Below, piece after piece: positions 50,974 through 60,465 of a DNA stretch of 64,000 bases; the stretch's first letter is position 1, and each line of letters starts with the position of its first letter. The stretch comes from Mycobacterium sp. JS623 (GTDB lineage Bacteria > Actinomycetota > Actinomycetes > Mycobacteriales > Mycobacteriaceae), in the NCBI RefSeq assembly GCF_000328565.1, contig NC_019966.1, forward strand, positions 1,240,001 to 1,304,000, read 5' to 3'. Below the pieces are notes generated by a model that saw only the letters and a list, made by a program, of their open reading frames with translations, was not told the DNA's origin and did not search any database. The translations under genes and the position numbers were made by a program.

Positions 50974-52389
50974 GTGGCAACGCGCATCGTGATCATCGGC
51001 GGCGGCCCCGCCGGCTATGAGGCGGCGCTCGTCGCGGCCGCCCGGGGTCGGGAGGTGGCCGAGGTCACCGTCGTCGACTCCGACGGCATCGGTGGCGCCT
51101 GCGTGCTGTGGGACTGCGTGCCCTCGAAGACGTTGATCGCGTCGACCGGGGTGCGCACCGAGCTGCGCCGCGCGTCGCCGCTCGGGTTCGACATCGCGAT
51201 CGAGGACGCCAAGATCTCGCTGGACCAGATCCACAATCGGGTGAAGACACTGGCGAAGTCGCAGTCCACCGATATCGGTCATCAACTGCTGCGCGCGGGC
51301 GTCAACGTGGTGCAGGGCCGCGGTGAACTGGTCGACGACGCTTCGGGGTTGGCGCAGCATCGGGTCAAGGTGACGACTGTCGACGGCAGGGTCGCCACAC
51401 TGAAGGCCGACGTCGTGCTGATCGCCACTGGCGCCAGCCCGCGTGTGCTGCCCAACGCGGTGCCCGACGGCGAACGAATCCTGAACTGGCGCCAGCTTTA
51501 TGACCTGCACGAGCTGCCCAAGCACCTGATCATCGTCGGCTCCGGCGTCACCGGCGCCGAGTTCTGTAACGCCTACACCGAACTCGGTGTGCCGGTGACC
51601 GTGGTGGCCAGCCGGGACCAGATCCTCCCGCACGAGGACTCCGACGCCGCCGCGGTACTGGAGGAGGCGTTCGCCGAACGCGGCGTCAGGCTGGTGAAAA
51701 ACGCGCGTGCCGACTCGGTGCTGCGGACGTCCGACGGCGTGCTGGTGACGATGGCCGACGGGCGCACGGTCGAAGGCAGCCATGCGTTGATGACGGTCGG
51801 TTCGGTGCCCAACACCTCAGGGCTGGGCCTGGAGAAGGTCGGCATCGAGCTCGGAGCGGGCAACTATCTGAGCGTCGACCGAGTGTCGCGGACCACGGCG
51901 TCGGGCATCTATGCGGCCGGCGACTGCACGGGACTACTGCCGCTGGCATCGGTGGCCGCCATGCAGGGCCGCATCGCGATGTATCACGCGCTGGGGGAGG
52001 CGGTCAGCCCGATCCGGCTGCGGACGGTCGCGGCGGCGGTGTTCACCAGGCCGGAGATCGCCGCCGTCGGCGTGCCGCAGTCGCGGATCGACGACGGCAC
52101 GGTGGCCGCGCGCACCCTGATGTTGCCGCTCAACACCAACGCCAGAGCCAAGATGTCGCTGCTACGGCTTGGTTTTGTGAAGATCTTCTGCCGGCCGGCG
52201 ACCGGCGTGGTGATCGGTGGCGTCGTGGTCGCACCGATCGCCTCGGAGCTGATCTTGCCGATCGCGCTGTCGGTGCAGAACAACCTCACGGTCACAGACC
52301 TGGCGCAGACGTTGTCGGTGTATCCCTCGCTGTCCGGCTCCATCGTCGAGGCGGCGCGACGGCTGATGGCACACGACGATTTGGACTAA
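50974..52389 (+). CDS. lpdA: NAD(P)H quinone reductase, LpdA-type flavoprotein
   Basis: The 471-residue protein starts at GTG 50974 (MATRIVIIGGGPAGYEAAL). FAD site GGGPAGYEA (10-18), the CVLWDCVPSK segment (about 44-53), NAD(P) site VGSGVTGAEFCNAY (about 188) and the FAD motif YAAGDCTGLLPLASVA (about 311) mark a disulfide-reductase-fold flavoprotein. The usual C-terminal HxHPT dimer-interface motif is replaced by VYPSLSG, so the catalytic His is missing. That agrees with the M. tuberculosis LpdA (Rv3303c), which is a quinone reductase and not a lipoamide dehydrogenase. It is followed 54 bases later by glpD2. Confidence 0.92.
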   Translation: MATRIVIIGGGPAGYEAALVAAARGREVAEVTVVDSDGIGGACVLWDCVPSKTLIASTGVRTELRRASPLGFDIAIEDAKISLDQIHNRVKTLAKSQSTDIGHQLLRAGVNVVQGRGELVDDASGLAQHRVKVTTVDGRVATLKADVVLIATGASPRVLPNAVPDGERILNWRQLYDLHELPKHLIIVGSGVTGAEFCNAYTELGVPVTVVASRDQILPHEDSDAAAVLEEAFAERGVRLVKNARADSVLRTSDGVLVTMADGRTVEGSHALMTVGSVPNTSGLGLEKVGIELGAGNYLSVDRVSRTTASGIYAAGDCTGLLPLASVAAMQGRIAMYHALGEAVSPIRLRTVAAAVFTRPEIAAVGVPQSRIDDGTVAARTLMLPLNTNARAKMSLLRLGFVKIFCRPATGVVIGGVVVAPIASELILPIALSVQNNLTVTDLAQTLSVYPSLSGSIVEAARRLMAHDDLD

Positions 52390-52443
52390 CCCCAGTAGCC
52401 TGTGAATGGAAACCGTACCGACGAGTAACAAGGATCCATTCGA

Positions 52444-54183
52444 GTGAGCGACGTGATCTCGGCCGACGGCGAGACGTTGCTGGGCCCGGAGCAGCGGAAA
52501 CAGGCCTGGCAGCGGCTCGGCAGCGAGCAATTCGACGTCGTTGTGATAGGTGGCGGCGTCGTCGGCGCCGGTGCCGCCCTTGACGCCGCGACCCGCGGGC
52601 TGAAGGTGGCGCTCGTCGAGGCCCGCGACTTCGCCTCCGGCACGTCGAGCCGCAGCTCGAAGATGTTCCACGGCGGGCTGCGCTACCTCGAACAGCTCGA
52701 GTTCGGTCTGGTACGTGAAGCGCTGCACGAACGCGAACTCTCGCTCACAACACTTGCCCCACATCTGGTCAAGCCGCTGCAGTTTTTGTTTCCGCTGACC
52801 CATCGGTGGTGGGAGCGGCCGTACATCGCGGCGGGAATCTTTCTCTACGACCAGTTGGGCGGCGCGAAATCCGTTCCAGCGCAAAAGCATTTGACCCGCG
52901 CGGGCGCGCTGCGGCTGACGCCGGGACTCAAGCGCAGCTCGCTTATCGGCGGTATCCGCTACTACGACACCGTGGTCGACGACGCTCGCCACACGATGAC
53001 GGTGGCCCGCACGGCGGCCCACTACGGCGCTGTCGTCCGAACTTCCACGCAGGTGGTGGCGCTGCTACGCGAGGGCGACCGCGTAATCGGAGTTCGTGTA
53101 CGCGACTCCGAGAACGGTGACGTGACCGAGGTGCGCGGCCATGTCGTGGTCAACGCCACCGGCGTGTGGACCGACGAGATCCAGGCGCTGTCCAAGCAGC
53201 GCGGCCGGTTCCGGGTGCGAGCGTCGAAGGGCGTGCACATCGTCGTGCCACGCGACCGCATCGTCAGCGAGGTCGCGATCATCCTGCGCACCGAGAAGTC
53301 GGTGCTGTTCGTCATTCCCTGGGGCACGCACTGGATCATCGGCACCACCGACACCGACTGGAACCTCGACCTGGCGCACCCCGCGGCCACCAAGGCCGAC
53401 ATCGACTACCTCCTCGGGCACGTGAACACCGTGCTCGCAACGCCGTTGACGCATGACGACATCGACGGTGTCTATGCGGGCCTGCGGCCCCTGCTGGCAG
53501 GGGAGAGCGAAGAGACGTCCAAGCTGTCACGTGAGCACGCGGTGGCTGTGCCTGCTCCGGGTCTCGTGGCCATTGCCGGTGGCAAGTACACCACCTACCG
53601 GGTGATGGGCTCCGACGCGATCGACGCCGCTGCCGAGTTCATTCCCGCCCGCGTTGCGCCGTCGATCACCGAGAAGGTGCCGCTCATGGGCGCCGACGGG
53701 TACTTCGCGCTGGTGAACCAAACCGAAAGTGTCGGTTCGCATTACAACTTGCACCCGTACCGGGTGCGCCACCTCCTGGACCGGTACGGATCGCTGATCG
53801 GTGAAGTGCTCGCACTCGCCAAGGGCAGGCCGGAGCTGCTGACGCCGATCACCGAGGCGCCGGTGTATCTCAAGGTGGAGGCGTGGTACGCGGCGGCGGC
53901 CGAGGGTGCGCTGCATCTCGAGGACATCCTGGCGCGCCGCATGCGAATCTCGATCGAATACCCGCACCGAGGCGTCGACTGTGCGCGTGAGGTTGCCGAA
54001 GTCGTTGCGCCCGTGCTGGGTTGGAGCGCCGAGGACATCGACCGCGAGGTTGCGACTTACTGCGCGCGGGTCGATGCCGAGGTCCGGTCGCAGCAACAGC
54101 CTGACGATGAGTCCGCCGATGCATTGCGGGCGGCGGCGCCCGAAGCGCGCGCCGAAATCCTCGAGCCGGTGCCGCTTAATTGA
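52444..54183 (+). CDS. glpD2: Glycerol-3-phosphate dehydrogenase
   Basis: The 579-residue flavoprotein starts at GTG 52444. It oxidises glycerol-3-phosphate to dihydroxyacetone phosphate at the membrane and passes electrons to quinone. Motifs: FAD site VVIGGGVVGAGAALDAATRG (about 31-50), ARDFASGTSSRSSKMFHGGLRYL, GVHIVVPRD and GTTDTDWN, GLRPLL, and a C-terminal DAO_C helical domain. It corresponds to Rv3302c. It is probably in an operon with lpdA. The M. tuberculosis neighbour phoY1 is absent, and the pseudouridine synthase gene follows directly. Confidence 0.93.
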   Translation: MSDVISADGETLLGPEQRKQAWQRLGSEQFDVVVIGGGVVGAGAALDAATRGLKVALVEARDFASGTSSRSSKMFHGGLRYLEQLEFGLVREALHERELSLTTLAPHLVKPLQFLFPLTHRWWERPYIAAGIFLYDQLGGAKSVPAQKHLTRAGALRLTPGLKRSSLIGGIRYYDTVVDDARHTMTVARTAAHYGAVVRTSTQVVALLREGDRVIGVRVRDSENGDVTEVRGHVVVNATGVWTDEIQALSKQRGRFRVRASKGVHIVVPRDRIVSEVAIILRTEKSVLFVIPWGTHWIIGTTDTDWNLDLAHPAATKADIDYLLGHVNTVLATPLTHDDIDGVYAGLRPLLAGESEETSKLSREHAVAVPAPGLVAIAGGKYTTYRVMGSDAIDAAAEFIPARVAPSITEKVPLMGADGYFALVNQTESVGSHYNLHPYRVRHLLDRYGSLIGEVLALAKGRPELLTPITEAPVYLKVEAWYAAAAEGALHLEDILARRMRISIEYPHRGVDCAREVAEVVAPVLGWSAEDIDREVATYCARVDAEVRSQQQPDDESADALRAAAPEARAEILEPVPLN

Positions 54184-55067
54184 GACCTGCTCCGCTGCCG
54201 GTGCGCGATGGCCTTGGCCCGGCGCGGGTACGGTTGCGCGGTGGACTGGTGGCGGACGAGTTCCGCGCGCGGTGGGGCGCCGATGCTGCGGCCAAAGTCC
54301 TTGCAGGAGAAGTAGTTCTGCCCGACGGCACTGTGGTGACCCCGACGACGGTGTTGCCTGCTGGCGCGCACGTCTACTTCTATCGCGAGCTGCGCGACGA
54401 GGTGCCGGTGGCGTTCGACATTCCGGTGCTGTATCGCGATGACGACATCGTCGTGGTGGACAAGCCGCATTTCCTGGCGACGATGCCGCGGGGCCGGCAT
54501 GTGGCGCAGACGGCAGTGGTGCGGTTGCGGCGTGAGCTCGACCTACCGGAGCTGTCGCCGGCGCATCGGCTGGACCGGTTGACCGCCGGCGTGCTGTTGT
54601 TGACGGTGCGGCGTGAGATCAGGGGGGCGTATCAGGCGATGTTCGCGCGCGGTGAGGTGCGCAAGACGTATCTGGCGCGGGCATCGGTTCGTTCGGATCT
54701 AGAGTTCCCGCTGACGGTTCGCAGCCGAATTATCAAGCGGCGAGGCCAGTTACAGGCCGTGGAGGAACCGGGCGAACCGAACGCCGAGACGCTGATCGAA
54801 CACCTCGGCGGCGGCCTGTATCGGCTGACGCCGCGAACCGGGCGCACGCATCAGTTACGGGTGCACATGGCGTCGCTAGGGCTGCCGATCTTTGGAGATC
54901 CGTTGTATCCGGACGTGACGGACGTGGCACCGGACGACTTCTCGCAACCCTTGCAGCTGCTGGCGCACCGCCTCGCGTTCACGGATCCCATCGGTGGCGA
55001 TCACCGCGAGTTCGTCAGCAGAAGCACGCTGGTCACCGACGGTCGGCCGACTCCGTCCCCGCTGTGA
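54180..55067 (+). CDS. RluA-type pseudouridine synthase (Rv3300c-like)
   Basis: TTG 54180 overlaps the glpD2 stop; GTG 54201 is an alternative. The product has up to 295 residues. Catalytic motif PAHRLDRLTAGVLLL (about 123-137) with the conserved Asp, then VRKTYLAR, TPRTGRTHQLRVHMASLGLPIFGDPLYP near 215-245, identify the RluA family, which isomerises uridine in rRNA or tRNA. It is coupled to glpD2 as in M. tuberculosis. The last 35 bases overlap the convergent GH2 gene. The exact RNA target is unknown. Confidence 0.88.
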   Translation: MRPAPLPVRDGLGPARVRLRGGLVADEFRARWGADAAAKVLAGEVVLPDGTVVTPTTVLPAGAHVYFYRELRDEVPVAFDIPVLYRDDDIVVVDKPHFLATMPRGRHVAQTAVVRLRRELDLPELSPAHRLDRLTAGVLLLTVRREIRGAYQAMFARGEVRKTYLARASVRSDLEFPLTVRSRIIKRRGQLQAVEEPGEPNAETLIEHLGGGLYRLTPRTGRTHQLRVHMASLGLPIFGDPLYPDVTDVAPDDFSQPLQLLAHRLAFTDPIGGDHREFVSRSTLVTDGRPTPSPL

Positions 55068-56925
55068 TCACCGCGCGATTCCGGTCGGCGACTGCCGCAA
55101 TGTCCATCTTGACCACCCGCCGGTCGTAGCTCAGGAATCCGTTGACCTCGTTTTCGACGTCGGTCGTCTGGGTGTAGATCGCGCCCGACAGGTTGGCTCC
55201 GCGAATGAACTGTTCGAGGTCCTGACTGACCTCGATGTATCGCTGTGTCAGTCGCGCCTGGCTATCCGTCATCTCGTAGGCCTCGGGCCGTCCAGGCCAC
55301 CGGTTCTTATCGAGCACCAGTCCGAGGCCACCGTATTCGCCGTCCACCGTGACCCGCGGGTCGAGTGGGTCGGGCAGCACCGGACGGCCAGGACCGACAT
55401 AGGTGTGGTCGTCCCAGATGTCGCCGGCGTGGCTGTCGGGACGCGATTTGCAGCAGTTGGCCCCGCTGTTCGCGTCGACCAGGCGCGTCGGGTCTGCCGC
55501 CTTCACCGCCTTGGTGATCCTGGCCGTGTCGTATTCGGCCCAGCCTTCGTTGAACGGCACCCAGCCGACGATCGACGTGACACTGCGCAGCTGATCGATC
55601 ATCGCGAACAACTCCCGCTCGAAATTCCCCTTCGTCACAGGAGGCGGATCCGGAAGTGGTCCGGTCGGGATATCGAGCGACACGTACAGCGATGGCATGT
55701 CCTGCCACACCATCAGACCGAGTTTGTCGGCCCAGTAGTACCAGCGCGCCGGTTCCACCTTGCCGTGCTTGCGAACGAAGTTCATTCCCAGCTTCTTGAT
55801 CTGCTCGAGGTCGAACTTCAAGGCGGCATCGGTCGGTGCGGTGTAGAGCCCGTCGGGCCAGTACCCCTGATCCAAGGGGCCATGCAGGAACGTGACCTTC
55901 CCGTTCAACGCGATGCGGGGCTTGCCTTTCGCATCCTTGACGGTGCCGATCGTGCGCAATCCGGCATAGCTGGAAACCTCGTCGATCAGCTTCCCTGACG
56001 GGCTCAGCAGCCCGACCTTGACGTCGTAGAGATACGGATCGTCGGGCGACCACGGCCGTGCATTCGGTATCAAGAGACGGATCGGCTGGCCCGGTTTGCC
56101 GGACCTGATCGACACCACACCGCGACCCGGTGCTGAGACCATCACCATGGCGCGCTCGTTTCGGGCCCCCGAAACTCTCGGCGTGACGGTCAGACTCGTC
56201 AGATCCGTGGCGATGTCGAGCTTCTCGACATGCGCGGCGCGCACCGGCTCGATCCACACCGTCTGCCAAATGCCCGATGAGCCGGTGTAGAACAGTCCGC
56301 TCGGACTGTTGCGCTGCTTGCCGACGGGAAACGGGTTGGTTTCGTTGCGGTCGTCGACCCGCACGATGATCTCTTGCGGCCCCGGCCAGCGCAGCGCCTT
56401 GGTGATGTCCGCGCTGAACTCGGTGTACCCGCCTTCGTGGTGGGCCACTTCCTGGTTGTTCACCCACACGGTGGCGATCTGGTCGACCGCGCCGAAGTGC
56501 AGCAGCACGTGTCGGCCGAGCCAGGAACTCGGCAGCTTGAAGACCTTGCGATACCACATCTGCTCGTCGTGGCGCTGGACACCGGATAGCGCCGACTCCG
56601 TGGGGTACGGGACCAAGATCTGCTCGGTGTAATCGTTGGGCGACGGCGGGGTCGCGTTTCCGTCGGGGCGGCCGGTATAACTCCACACCCCGTTAAGGTT
56701 CAGCCAATTCGTTCGCGCCATCTGCGGGCGCGGGTAGTCGGGCAGCGCGTTGTCAGGTCCGACCAGGTGAGTCCACGGTGTCGACAACGGCGCCGCCTTC
56801 GGGTGCCATGACACCACCGCGTTGGCAGGCGCGTTACCCGTCATGAAGACAGCTAACAGGGCGCACGCCGCCGCCGCGAAACGGCCGACCCACACGCGAT
56901 TGCAGCGCACAGCAGTAACCCCCAA
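55033..56925 (-). CDS. Secreted glycoside hydrolase family 2 enzyme
   Basis: The 630-residue protein has a signal-type N-terminus (about 1-36: VGRFAAAACALLAVFMTG, NANA-like cleavage region APANAVVS). A sugar-binding domain (LNGVWSYTGRP, GAVDQIATVWVNNQEVAHHEGGYTEF), an Ig-like domain and a TIM barrel follow. The barrel shows acid/base Glu in WVPFNEGWAEYD (about 455) and a likely nucleophile Glu in TVDGEYGGLG (about 540). This is a beta-galactosidase/glucuronidase-type layout, acting outside the cell. Substrate unknown. It replaces the atsB-lpqC genes found at this position in M. tuberculosis. Confidence 0.85.
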   Translation of the reverse strand: MGVTAVRCNRVWVGRFAAAACALLAVFMTGNAPANAVVSWHPKAAPLSTPWTHLVGPDNALPDYPRPQMARTNWLNLNGVWSYTGRPDGNATPPSPNDYTEQILVPYPTESALSGVQRHDEQMWYRKVFKLPSSWLGRHVLLHFGAVDQIATVWVNNQEVAHHEGGYTEFSADITKALRWPGPQEIIVRVDDRNETNPFPVGKQRNSPSGLFYTGSSGIWQTVWIEPVRAAHVEKLDIATDLTSLTVTPRVSGARNERAMVMVSAPGRGVVSIRSGKPGQPIRLLIPNARPWSPDDPYLYDVKVGLLSPSGKLIDEVSSYAGLRTIGTVKDAKGKPRIALNGKVTFLHGPLDQGYWPDGLYTAPTDAALKFDLEQIKKLGMNFVRKHGKVEPARWYYWADKLGLMVWQDMPSLYVSLDIPTGPLPDPPPVTKGNFERELFAMIDQLRSVTSIVGWVPFNEGWAEYDTARITKAVKAADPTRLVDANSGANCCKSRPDSHAGDIWDDHTYVGPGRPVLPDPLDPRVTVDGEYGGLGLVLDKNRWPGRPEAYEMTDSQARLTQRYIEVSQDLEQFIRGANLSGAIYTQTTDVENEVNGFLSYDRRVVKMDIAAVADRNRAVITAGTESADRR

Positions 56926-57395
56926 GGTTGAAGCCGGGACAACCCGGAAGTGCGGCGCGTGCCCCCGCCTGGCCGCATACCGGTTCTATACAGCAAACGC
57001 AACGAGCCCGTCAGTGACGTGGGAATCCTGTGGTTTCCCGACGAACGGTGTCGAAACAGATGGAAACGGTGCAATTGCCGATGGCAAATCTAGCCTAGCC
57101 GCGATCAAGATCGCCAGAAACCAAATACGCGTCGCACAAGAACTTTTCATCATGTGCGAGGACTGGGAATCCCAAGTGGCAACGCGCGAAGTCAATGAAA
57201 CAATGAGCAATCGGAAGTCTGCGCGCTAGTACCGCGGGTGCCGCTTCACGCGAGCAGGCGGCGCGATGCTTGCCTAGGGAGCAAAATATATACGTCTCCG
57301 CAAGTTTTCGCCGTAGTTTCGGGTAATCGTGAATCGGCCGGTGTCGGGTCAGCGCTGCGGGCAGGATGAGCGCTGAGGAGGCGAAGGAGCTCAAC
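56926..57395. other. Intergenic region, about 470 bases
   Basis: No supported gene. The frames present (56822-57229 plus, 57246-57686 minus) have weak composition and no start context. No repeat, RNA gene or hairpin stands out. It separates the divergent GH2 gene and small secreted protein gene, so promoters are expected here. Confidence 0.4.
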
Positions 57396-57647
57396 ATGAG
57401 TAGGTGCTCGATACTCAGCGCCGCCGTACTGTCCGTTGCCGGCCTGATGCTGCCCGCTATACCGACGGCGCACGCGTCGGTATGCGGTTCGGTCGGCGGC
57501 AGGTACGTCGACGTCAGCGGGTGCGCGGATCCGTTCTCGGAACTCAACGATGCGCTGTACGCTCCGCCGCCTCCACCGCCGGCACCGAATGTCAACGTCT
57601 GTGTGAACGCCGGCCGCCGGATCAACGTGAGCGGCTGCATCGGATGA
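57396..57647 (+). CDS. Small secreted Cys-containing protein
   Basis: ATG 57396 is preceded by GAAGGAGCTCAAC, a strong ribosome-binding site. The 83-residue product has a signal peptide (MSRCSILSAAVLSVAGLMLPA, cleavage likely after AHA) and two similar short motifs, CGSVGGRYVDVSGC and CVNAGRRINVSGC, joined by a Pro-rich linker. The paired CxxxGxxxxVSGC units suggest two disulfide loops. No function known. It overlaps the next gene by ATGA. Confidence 0.75.
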   Translation: MSRCSILSAAVLSVAGLMLPAIPTAHASVCGSVGGRYVDVSGCADPFSELNDALYAPPPPPPAPNVNVCVNAGRRINVSGCIG

Positions 57648-58027
57648 GTGCATCGCTTGAGCCGACGCCGGAACAGATCGCGGCACTGGTCGCGCGGCCG
57701 GCCGACGAACCCGTCGTGATGATCAACCTGCTGCAGTTCAAGGACGACGGCGGCAGACAGAGTTACATCCGGTACATCCAAGAGGTCACGCCACACCTGC
57801 AGCGCGTCGGCGGCACCGTCCGTTATGCGGGCGACGCACCGACGGTCGTCATCGGCGACGGCGAAAAGCCTTGGTGGGACGCCATTATCGTGGTCGAGTA
57901 TCCGTCACCGGCCGCGTTCCTCGACATGGTGACCAACGAGGAATACCTCAAGGTCCACCAACATCGCGCGGCTGGGCTGGACCGCGGCGACCTCATCGCA
58001 ACCTCGATCTGGTCCCGCGCCGAGTAA
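57644..58027 (+). CDS. DUF1330 protein
   Basis: The 127-residue protein contains EPVVMINLLQFKDDGG and WDAIIVVEYPSPAAFLDMVTNEEYLKVHQHRAAGL, typical of the DUF1330 ferredoxin-like (dimeric alpha-beta barrel) family. ATG overlaps the previous TGA. It lies 4 bases before the NmrA-like gene, so the three genes are probably one operon. Activity unknown; relatives include small monooxygenase-like proteins. Confidence 0.82.
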   Translation: MSASLEPTPEQIAALVARPADEPVVMINLLQFKDDGGRQSYIRYIQEVTPHLQRVGGTVRYAGDAPTVVIGDGEKPWWDAIIVVEYPSPAAFLDMVTNEEYLKVHQHRAAGLDRGDLIATSIWSRAE

Positions 58028-58031
58028 CGCC

Positions 58032-58931
58032 ATGTACCTGATCACAGGCGCCGGTGGTGGCATCGGCAGCGTCAGCCGCCGTGTCGTGCAGCAGCTGCTC
58101 GACGATGGAGAGCAAGTGCGCGCCATGGTGCGGCGCGACGACGAGCGCGCCGACCAATTGCGTGCGACGGGCGCCGACGTGATCGTCGGCGACCTGACCA
58201 GTGCCCGCGACATCGTCGACGCGATGATCGGTGTGCGTCGGATGTTCTTCAACATGAGCGTGTCCCCGGACTATCTGCGCGCCACCACCGAGGTGTGCGC
58301 GGTGGCATTGGAGCGTGGAGAGGTCGACGTCATCGTGAACATGTCCCAGATGACGGTGTCGCAGATGACGCTCACCGGCACCGGCGAATCCAACCAACAT
58401 CGCCTGCACTGGCTGGCCGAGCACGTCCTCAACTGGTCCGGCCTGCCCGTAATCCACGTCAGGCCAACGACTTTCCTTGACAACCCGTTGTTCACCTCTC
58501 TGGCGAAACAAGCTGTCCACGAACGCGGCGTTCTCGCGCTGCCCTTCGGCACCGGGCGAACTTCGCCGATCTCCGCCGACGACGTCGCCCGCGTGGTGGT
58601 TGCCCTGCTGCGCCACCCCGACGGCCGGATCGGCGAGGTATATGAGCTGACCGGTCCCGAGGTGCTCGACATCAACGGCCTGGCAGAGCATTACAGTCGC
58701 GCGCTGAACCGGCCGATCACCGCCGAAGATCTGGTCCTGGACGAATGGGAGCGTCGGGTGCTCACGCCGGTGGGTCTGCCCGACCATGTCAACCAGCACA
58801 TCGCCACGATGGCGCGGTTACATCGCGAAGGACGCTACGACCGTCGCACCGACGACGTCGAGCAGATCACCGGCCAGGCCGCACAAACCGTCGAGCAGTA
58901 CGTGGCGTCGAATCCGGATCTGTTCTACTGA
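58032..58931 (+). CDS. NmrA/atypical SDR NAD(P)-binding protein
   Basis: The 299-residue protein has the N-terminal nucleotide motif YLITGAGGGIGSVSRRV (3-19), VRRDDERADQL and DLTSARDIVDAM, then VNMSQMTVSQMT. A C-terminal substrate part includes HVRPTTFLDNPL and YELTGPEVLDINGLAEHYSRAL. This is an NmrA-like, atypical short-chain dehydrogenase; many such proteins act as NAD(P)H-dependent reductases or redox sensors. No substrate can be named. A canonical short-chain dehydrogenase gene follows 5 bases later. Confidence 0.82.
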   Translation: MYLITGAGGGIGSVSRRVVQQLLDDGEQVRAMVRRDDERADQLRATGADVIVGDLTSARDIVDAMIGVRRMFFNMSVSPDYLRATTEVCAVALERGEVDVIVNMSQMTVSQMTLTGTGESNQHRLHWLAEHVLNWSGLPVIHVRPTTFLDNPLFTSLAKQAVHERGVLALPFGTGRTSPISADDVARVVVALLRHPDGRIGEVYELTGPEVLDINGLAEHYSRALNRPITAEDLVLDEWERRVLTPVGLPDHVNQHIATMARLHREGRYDRRTDDVEQITGQAAQTVEQYVASNPDLFY

Positions 58932-58936
58932 GCGGC

Positions 58937-59707
58937 GTGAATCGCGAAGCCTTTCAGCGTCTGTTCGACATGACCGGCCGTACCGTCGTCGTCACGGGCG
59001 GTACCAGAGGAATCGGCCTCGCCCTGGCGGAGGGTTTCGTGCTGGCCGGCGCTCGCGTCGTAGTCGCGAGTCGCAAACCCGACGCGTGCGATCAGGCCGC
59101 CGAACACTTGCGCGGGCTCGGCGGCGAGGCGATTGGGGTGCCGACACACCTCGGCGACGTCGACTCTCTGGGCGCCCTGGTGCAGCTGACCGTCGACGAG
59201 TTCGGCGGCATCGATGTAGTGGTCAACAACGCCGCCAATGCGCTCGCGCAACCGCTCGGAGAGATGACCGTTGACGCGTGGTCGAAGTCGTATGAGGTGA
59301 ACCTGCGCGGGCCCGTGTTCTTGGTGCAGCATGCGTTGCCTCATCTGCAGGCGAGCTCGCACGCGGCCGTGCTGAACATGGTGTCGACGGGCGCATTCCA
59401 GTTCGCGCCGCAGGTGTCTATGTACGCGGCGGGCAAGGCGGCGCTTCTCTCGTTCACACGATCGATGTCCGCCGCGTACGTCGCGCACGGCATCAGGGTC
59501 AACGCGCTGGCGCCGGGTCCCGTCGACACCGACATGATGCGCAACAACCCACCTGAGGCGATCGAGTACATGAAGGGCGGCACGCTGATGAAGCGGTTGG
59601 CCTCGCCCGATGAAATGGTCGGCGCCGCACTGCTGTTGACGTCGGACGCAGGCAGCTACATCACCGGGCAGGTGATCATCGCTGACGGTGGCGGAACGCC
59701 TCGCTAG
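58937..59707 (+). CDS. Short-chain dehydrogenase/reductase
   Basis: From GTG 58937 (MNREAFQRLFDMTGRTVVVTGG) the product is 256 residues. It has a classical SDR set: TGGTRGIGLALAEG (about 19-32), NNAANALAQ (about 94), Ser in NMVSTGAF, catalytic YAAGKAA (about 162-168) and LAPGPVDTDMM. It oxidises or reduces an alcohol/carbonyl with NAD(P). Substrate unknown. Its end overlaps the convergent enoyl-CoA hydratase gene by 32 bases, and the two may serve a fatty-acid or steroid breakdown route. Confidence 0.9.
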   Translation: MNREAFQRLFDMTGRTVVVTGGTRGIGLALAEGFVLAGARVVVASRKPDACDQAAEHLRGLGGEAIGVPTHLGDVDSLGALVQLTVDEFGGIDVVVNNAANALAQPLGEMTVDAWSKSYEVNLRGPVFLVQHALPHLQASSHAAVLNMVSTGAFQFAPQVSMYAAGKAALLSFTRSMSAAYVAHGIRVNALAPGPVDTDMMRNNPPEAIEYMKGGTLMKRLASPDEMVGAALLLTSDAGSYITGQVIIADGGGTPR

Positions 59708-60455
59708 CCTCGCCGATCAGCCCGCCCGCCCCGGCCAGGATCTGGCTGCGGTTCTCCAGGTGCAGCGCCGACTCGAGGCTGCCGGCGTCGAGATTCGCCC
59801 ACATCACCTGCTTGGTGGACTCGACGCCGAATTTGCCGTAACCACAGAGTGTTTCGGCGATGTCCAGTGCGTCGTCGACCACTGAGTCCGACAACCGCGA
59901 GACAATGCCAAGCCGCAGCGCCTCGTCGGCGTCGACGGCGCGTGCCGTCAGGATCAAGTCGAATGCCGGTCCGGCGCCGATGATGCGGGGCAACGTGTAG
60001 CTCACGCCGATGTCGCAGCCGCCGATGCCGAGCTTGATGAACTGCGTGCAGAACCGCGCCGACTCGGAGGCGATCCGGATGTCGCATGCCAGCGCTATGC
60101 CGAACCCGCCACCGTAGGCGGGCCCGTTGACCGCTGCGATCACCGGCTGCCGCAGCCGGTAAATCTTCGCAGTGAGGTTCGCGATGAGTTCCTGCCAGCG
60201 CATGCCGGACCGCGGAAACTCCGTGCCCCCGCCCGCCTGCGATGGATTCGGGTCGGACAGATCGAGACCCGAACAAAAACCCCGCCCCGCGCCCGTCAGC
60301 ACCACGACGCGGCAGTCGTTGTCGGCCGCGATGCCGTCAAGCGCGGCATGCAGTTCCTCGACGAGCTCGTAGTTCAGCGCGTTGAGCTTCTCGGGCCGGT
60401 TCAGGGTGAGCACGGCGATATCGGGACGCGGGGAAGTCAATTCGAGGTGCGGCAT
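59676..60455 (-). CDS. Enoyl-CoA hydratase/isomerase
   Basis: From ATG 60455 (MPHLELTSPRPDIAVLTLNRPEKLNALN) the product is 259 residues. Crotonase-fold motifs: GAGRGFCSGLDLS (about 52-64) and AAVNGPAYGGGFGIALACDIRIAS (about 102-125). One usual catalytic Glu position is occupied by GIGGCDIGVSYTLPR, so the usual hydratase Glu is not obvious and the reaction is uncertain. It hydrates or isomerises acyl-CoA. It is 10 bases downstream of the TetR gene on the same strand. Confidence 0.85.
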   Translation of the reverse strand: MPHLELTSPRPDIAVLTLNRPEKLNALNYELVEELHAALDGIAADNDCRVVVLTGAGRGFCSGLDLSDPNPSQAGGGTEFPRSGMRWQELIANLTAKIYRLRQPVIAAVNGPAYGGGFGIALACDIRIASESARFCTQFIKLGIGGCDIGVSYTLPRIIGAGPAFDLILTARAVDADEALRLGIVSRLSDSVVDDALDIAETLCGYGKFGVESTKQVMWANLDAGSLESALHLENRSQILAGAGGLIGEASEAFRHRQR

Positions 60456-60465
60456 GCGCCTCACG

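Noticed and set aside
55307..56686. 459-codon minus-strand frame
   Set aside because: Same strand but another frame of the GH2 gene, Arg-rich without domains.
56822..57229. 135-codon plus-strand frame
   Set aside because: It begins antisense to the GH2 signal peptide, and its composition does not look coding.
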